DNA from: an uncultured Synergistales bacterium
Lineage (GTDB): Bacteria > Synergistota > Synergistia > Synergistales > Aminobacteriaceae
Reading direction: 5' to 3'
DNA length: 7,590 nucleotides
NCBI GenBank assembly: GCA_905233295.1
Contig: CAJODX010000103.1
Location: 1 to 7,590 of the forward strand
A program made the position numbers and the translations under genes. The notes beneath the pieces are model-generated. The model did no database searches. It was not told where the DNA came from and was given only the letters and a program-made list of their open reading frames with translations. Below, piece by piece: positions 5,004-7,590 of the stretch (the stretch's first letter is position 1; each line of letters begins with the position of its first letter).

Positions 5004-6404
5004 ATGATTTCAAAATTCAAAAATTTTTTTGTAAGGCCAAGAGTTAATTTTCTGGCCTTTTTGTTATGCGCGTTGATTTTGCCTTCTGTTGCAGTTCTCC
5101 TCGTAGCCGTTGCCGGAATGATAAGTCAGGAACGCGCAATGGAAGCCGCCGTGAGTTCATATGTTCAGGATCTTGCCGAGAGCATGTCATATCATCTGAG
5201 TTCAGATTCAGACGTCTGGACTTTTTCAATGCTGAATGACTTCAATAAATTTCCGTTTTTTTCATGGGGACCTTCGATTCCCGGATGGGTTGCACTGATA
5301 GACAACGGAGGACGGGTTATTATAGCTTCGCCGGGAGCGATAAACATTGCCTCAATATGGCGCAGCGATCTTCCTGTCGGCAAAGCGGTAAAAATCGAAG
5401 ACAAACAGGGTGCGCAATACACGCTTGCAGTTTATCCCGTCAAACGTTCGGGCGGAGGCTACGTTGTTGCGGCTGTCTCGTGGAAACAATTACTCGGCGG
5501 ACTTATCGGAGTTGTTCGTGTGTGGCCTGTTTTGTTGGTGATAATCGCCCTAAGCAGTTTTTTTGCAATAAAATTATTATGGAGCAGACTTGTGAATCCA
5601 TTGAAGGCTCTTATTGCTGAGATAGATAACATGAGTCTCGGACGCGATGTTCCGGAACAGCTTGAAAAAAACGCCGTGAAAGAAATTGAAAGTGTTCACA
5701 GCGCATTAAGACGTTTTGCGCAGGCTGCCGTTGAACGCGACAATCTACGAAACCGTTACGTCAGCGATGTCGTACAGGCTCAGGAACGTGAGCGTGTCGA
5801 TATGGCGCGTGAGATTCACGACGGACCTTTGCAGGATATTACGGCTCTTGTTCAGCAGCTTCACATGGCTTTAGACGATGAAAACACCGGCGATACATCG
5901 AGAATAAAACTGACGGAGACTATCGCTAAGAGTGTTGTACGCGAACTCAGGGCAATGTGTGATGAGCTTGCGCCGCCGTGGATGGATCTCGGACTTGTTG
6001 AAGCTCTGACGGAACTCGCTGAAAGACTTTCGCAGGTCTATGACGTTCAGGTTTCTGCGGATTTTGATTTTTATGATGACGAACGCGAAATTGAAATCGA
6101 CAACGAAAAATCTCTTTCATTATTGCGGATAGTCCAGGAGGCTGTATCGAATGCTGTGCGGCACGGTGAAGCAACGGAAATTCATATCCAGCTGAGAAAA
6201 GACAGCGAGAACAATATCACTCTCGAAATCAATGACAATGGATGCGGTTTTGAATCAGAGAAAATAAATCACGAAACTCTTCGCATCGAAGGTCATAGAG
6301 GTCTTGCAAGCATGACTGAACGAATTTCCTTGATGGGCGGAATTTTGAAAATAAACTCTTCGCCGGGCAAAGGCACGAACATAACGGCAACATTCAAAAT
6401 TTAA
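5004..6404 (+). CDS. Two-transmembrane sensor histidine kinase, HisKA_3 (NarX/DesK type)
   Basis: A 466-residue inner-membrane kinase, partner of the preceding regulator. Visible order: helix 1 (about 15-40), an extracytoplasmic sensor of about 120 residues (41-165), helix 2 (about 166-192), HAMP-like linker (193-245), then the dimerisation and phosphoacceptor segment with His272 in AREIHDGPLQDITAL. The DxxxQ phosphatase motif is Asp273-Gln277. The HATPase domain has N-box IVQEAVSNAVRHG (Asn383), DNGCGF (Asp411, Gly413, Gly415) and a G-box GHRGLASMTERISLMGG. All catalytic residues are present, so it should be active. The sensor contains WVALIDNGGRVIIAS and ends GGYVVAAVSWKQL, reminiscent of Cache/PAS-like periplasmic folds. 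The ligand is unknown. The start overlaps nothing and follows the regulator by 5 nt, implying co-transcription and coupled translation. Confidence 0.94.
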   Translation: MISKFKNFFVRPRVNFLAFLLCALILPSVAVLLVAVAGMISQERAMEAAVSSYVQDLAESMSYHLSSDSDVWTFSMLNDFNKFPFFSWGPSIPGWVALIDNGGRVIIASPGAINIASIWRSDLPVGKAVKIEDKQGAQYTLAVYPVKRSGGGYVVAAVSWKQLLGGLIGVVRVWPVLLVIIALSSFFAIKLLWSRLVNPLKALIAEIDNMSLGRDVPEQLEKNAVKEIESVHSALRRFAQAAVERDNLRNRYVSDVVQAQERERVDMAREIHDGPLQDITALVQQLHMALDDENTGDTSRIKLTETIAKSVVRELRAMCDELAPPWMDLGLVEALTELAERLSQVYDVQVSADFDFYDDEREIEIDNEKSLSLLRIVQEAVSNAVRHGEATEIHIQLRKDSENNITLEINDNGCGFESEKINHETLRIEGHRGLASMTERISLMGGILKINSSPGKGTNITATFKI

Positions 6405-6425
6405 TTTTTGTATATTTATAAAACA

Positions 6426-6432
6426 GTGAGGA
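6426..6432 (+). promoter_or_regulatory. Shine-Dalgarno site deciding the gmd start
   Basis: GTGAGGA, 8 nt before ATG at 6441. The upstream in-frame ATG at 6408 has no ribosome site and would add 11 residues in front of the conserved MKTALITGITGQDG start. Confidence 0.7.
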
Positions 6433-6440
6433 TAAAAACT

Positions 6441-7490
6441 ATGAAAACTGCGTTAATTACAGGTATCACAGGTCAGGACGGTTCATATCTTGCTGAATTT
6501 CTGCTTGACAAAGGCTATGAAGTTCACGGCATTCACCGCCGTTCTTCTATATCGAATATGGGACGTATCGTACATATTCTGGATAAGATTACTCTCCATG
6601 ATGGAGATCTGATTGACAGCACATCTTTAATTCGCATTATCAATACTGTTCAGCCGGACGAAATTTACAATCTCGGCGCACAAAGTCATGTACAGGTCAG
6701 CTTCGATGTGCCGGAATATTCCGGTGATGTTGATGCTATCGGAACGCTTCGTGTGCTGGAGGCTGTGAGAATCCTCGGGCTTGAGAAAAAAACAAAGATT
6801 TATCAGGCAAGTACGAGTGAACTGTATGGAAAAGTTGAGGAAATTCCTCAGAAGGAAACGACACCGTTTCATCCTTACAGCCCTTATGCTGTGGCAAAAC
6901 AGTATGCTTTCTGGATTACAAAGGAATACCGCGAAGCTTACGGAATGTTTGCTGTAAACGGAATTTTATTTAACCATGAAAGCGAGAGAAGAGGAGAAAA
7001 TTTCGTTACAAGAAAAATCACACTTGCTGCGGGACGTATTGCGGAGGGTATGCAGGATCATCTTGAACTCGGCAACATGGACTCTCGCCGCGATTGGGGT
7101 TACGCTAAGGACTATGTGGAATGCATGTGGCTGATCATGCAACAGGATAAGCCGGAGGATTTTGTCATAGCTACGGGCATTCAGCATACTGTGCGTGATT
7201 TTGCCGAAAAAGCTTTCGCGGCTAACGGAATGACCATTCGCTGGGAGGGAACAGGACTGGAAGAGAAGGGTTATGATGTTGAAACCGGCAAGATGCTCGT
7301 TTGTGTCAGTCCGCGTTATTTTCGCCCTACCGACGTTAATAATCTCCTTGGCGATCCAACAAAGGCAAAAAACGTTCTTGGCTGGAATCCGCAGAAGACA
7401 TCGTATGAAGAACTGATAAAAATAATGGCGAATCACGACCGTAAACTCGCTAAAACAGAAAAGGCACTGCAGGAGGTTATAGCTAAATAG
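6441..7490 (+). CDS. gmd: GDP-mannose 4,6-dehydratase
   Basis: An NADP-dependent short-chain dehydrogenase/reductase that converts GDP-mannose into GDP-4-keto-6-deoxymannose, the precursor of GDP-fucose, GDP-rhamnose and related sugars for surface glycans. The 349-residue protein opens with the Rossmann glycine motif GITGQDG (8-14). It has the family-typical HRRSS (32-36), the catalytic Thr125 and Glu127 in QASTSELYG, and Tyr149/Lys153 in YSPYAVAKQYA. It also has FNHESERRGENFVTRKIT (178-194) and the substrate-binding RDWGYAKDYVE. Length and motifs match complete bacterial Gmd. It begins 36 nt after the kinase with its own strong ribosome site, so it may sit in the same transcript; an AT-rich TATAAA near 6417 could also be a local promoter. 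No fcl/wcaG (fucose synthase) partner follows immediately. The next gene is unrelated. Confidence 0.97.
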   Translation: MKTALITGITGQDGSYLAEFLLDKGYEVHGIHRRSSISNMGRIVHILDKITLHDGDLIDSTSLIRIINTVQPDEIYNLGAQSHVQVSFDVPEYSGDVDAIGTLRVLEAVRILGLEKKTKIYQASTSELYGKVEEIPQKETTPFHPYSPYAVAKQYAFWITKEYREAYGMFAVNGILFNHESERRGENFVTRKITLAAGRIAEGMQDHLELGNMDSRRDWGYAKDYVECMWLIMQQDKPEDFVIATGIQHTVRDFAEKAFAANGMTIRWEGTGLEEKGYDVETGKMLVCVSPRYFRPTDVNNLLGDPTKAKNVLGWNPQKTSYEELIKIMANHDRKLAKTEKALQEVIAK

Positions 7491-7498
7491 CGTAATAA

Positions 7499-7516
7499 TA
7501 TAATTTGGTGTAAAAT
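7499..7516 (+). promoter_or_regulatory. Possible promoter elements for the right-edge HTH gene
   Basis: Two -10-like hexamers lie in the short gap after gmd: a perfect TATAAT at 7499-7504 and TAAAAT at 7511-7516. Neither has a clear -35. From the second one transcription would begin almost exactly at the A of the ATG at 7523, giving a leaderless message. Confidence 0.35.
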
Positions 7517-7522
7517 AGTGTT

Positions 7523-7590
7523 ATGGGAAGTACATATAACACTACAGAAGCGGCAAAGTATTTAGGCTTTAAGGTGAAAACGCTCCAGAA
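7523..7590 (+). CDS. HTH DNA-binding protein, N-terminus only (IS607-type recombinase or MerR/excisionase-like)
   Basis: Twenty-two complete codons run from ATG at 7523 to the window edge. The peptide MGSTYNTTEAAKYLGFKVKT then LQ has the pattern of an excisionase/MerR helix-turn-helix: TTEAAKYLG as first helix and turn, VKTLQ as the start of the recognition helix. Small serine recombinases of IS607-family elements begin in this way (EAAKxLGVSxKTLxRW in the family), and that is my favoured reading, though a MerR regulator or phage excisionase would look similar at this length. There is no ribosome site before the ATG, and a -10-like TAAAAT ends 6 nt before it, suggesting leaderless translation. 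If it is an insertion element, its left boundary would fall in the 32-nt gap after gmd. Confidence 0.5.
   Translation, partial: MGSTYNTTEAAKYLGFKVKTLQ

Noticed and set aside
6408..6440. Upstream ATG for gmd at 6408
   Set aside because: No ribosome site there. The conserved N-terminus starts at 6441 behind a good GTGAGGA.

Overview
The window reads as ordinary chromosomal DNA from a bacterium, AT-rich between genes and moderately AT-rich inside them. The partial gene at the left edge belongs to the MFS/lysophospholipid-transporter family, common in organisms with two membranes. Frequent TTG starts and overall style would fit an anaerobic diderm such as a Synergistota member, but that placement is a guess from protein style only. 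I see no prophage, CRISPR array, defence island or clearly new multi-gene system. The least explained parts are an apparent non-coding transcript and a dyad-rich intergenic stretch.

Left part (1-1637, minus strand): cysteinyl-tRNA synthetase (cysS) is followed after 4 nt by the start of an LplT/Aas-type membrane transporter that runs off the left edge. Both appear to start with TTG and are probably co-transcribed. Bases 1638-2146 hold no convincing gene. They contain several A-tract/T-tract blocks, two strong dyads and one weak 20-codon ORF.

Centre (2147-2783): a good sigma70-type promoter drives a tRNA operon, Leu(UAA) - initiator Met(CAU) - elongator Met(CAU). All three genes encode CCA, and a clear intrinsic terminator follows. 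After it come a tandem 12-bp repeat, a perfect TATAAT and about 145 nt of structured non-coding sequence, reported as a candidate small RNA or leader.

Right part (2784-7590): a minus-strand K+/H+ antiporter of the NhaP2/CvrA type (start re-assigned to TTG at 4235) diverges from a plus-strand set. That set is a NarL/FixJ-family response regulator, its two-transmembrane HisKA_3 sensor kinase 5 nt downstream, and gmd (GDP-mannose 4,6-dehydratase; start re-assigned to 6441) 36 nt further on. At the right edge the first 22 complete codons of an HTH protein resembling the IS607-type recombinase or MerR/excisionase N-terminus begin.

The regulator/kinase pair form a complete phosphorelay with all key residues present. 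Closeness to gmd raises the possibility that the pair controls surface-polysaccharide genes, but nothing in the sequence proves it.
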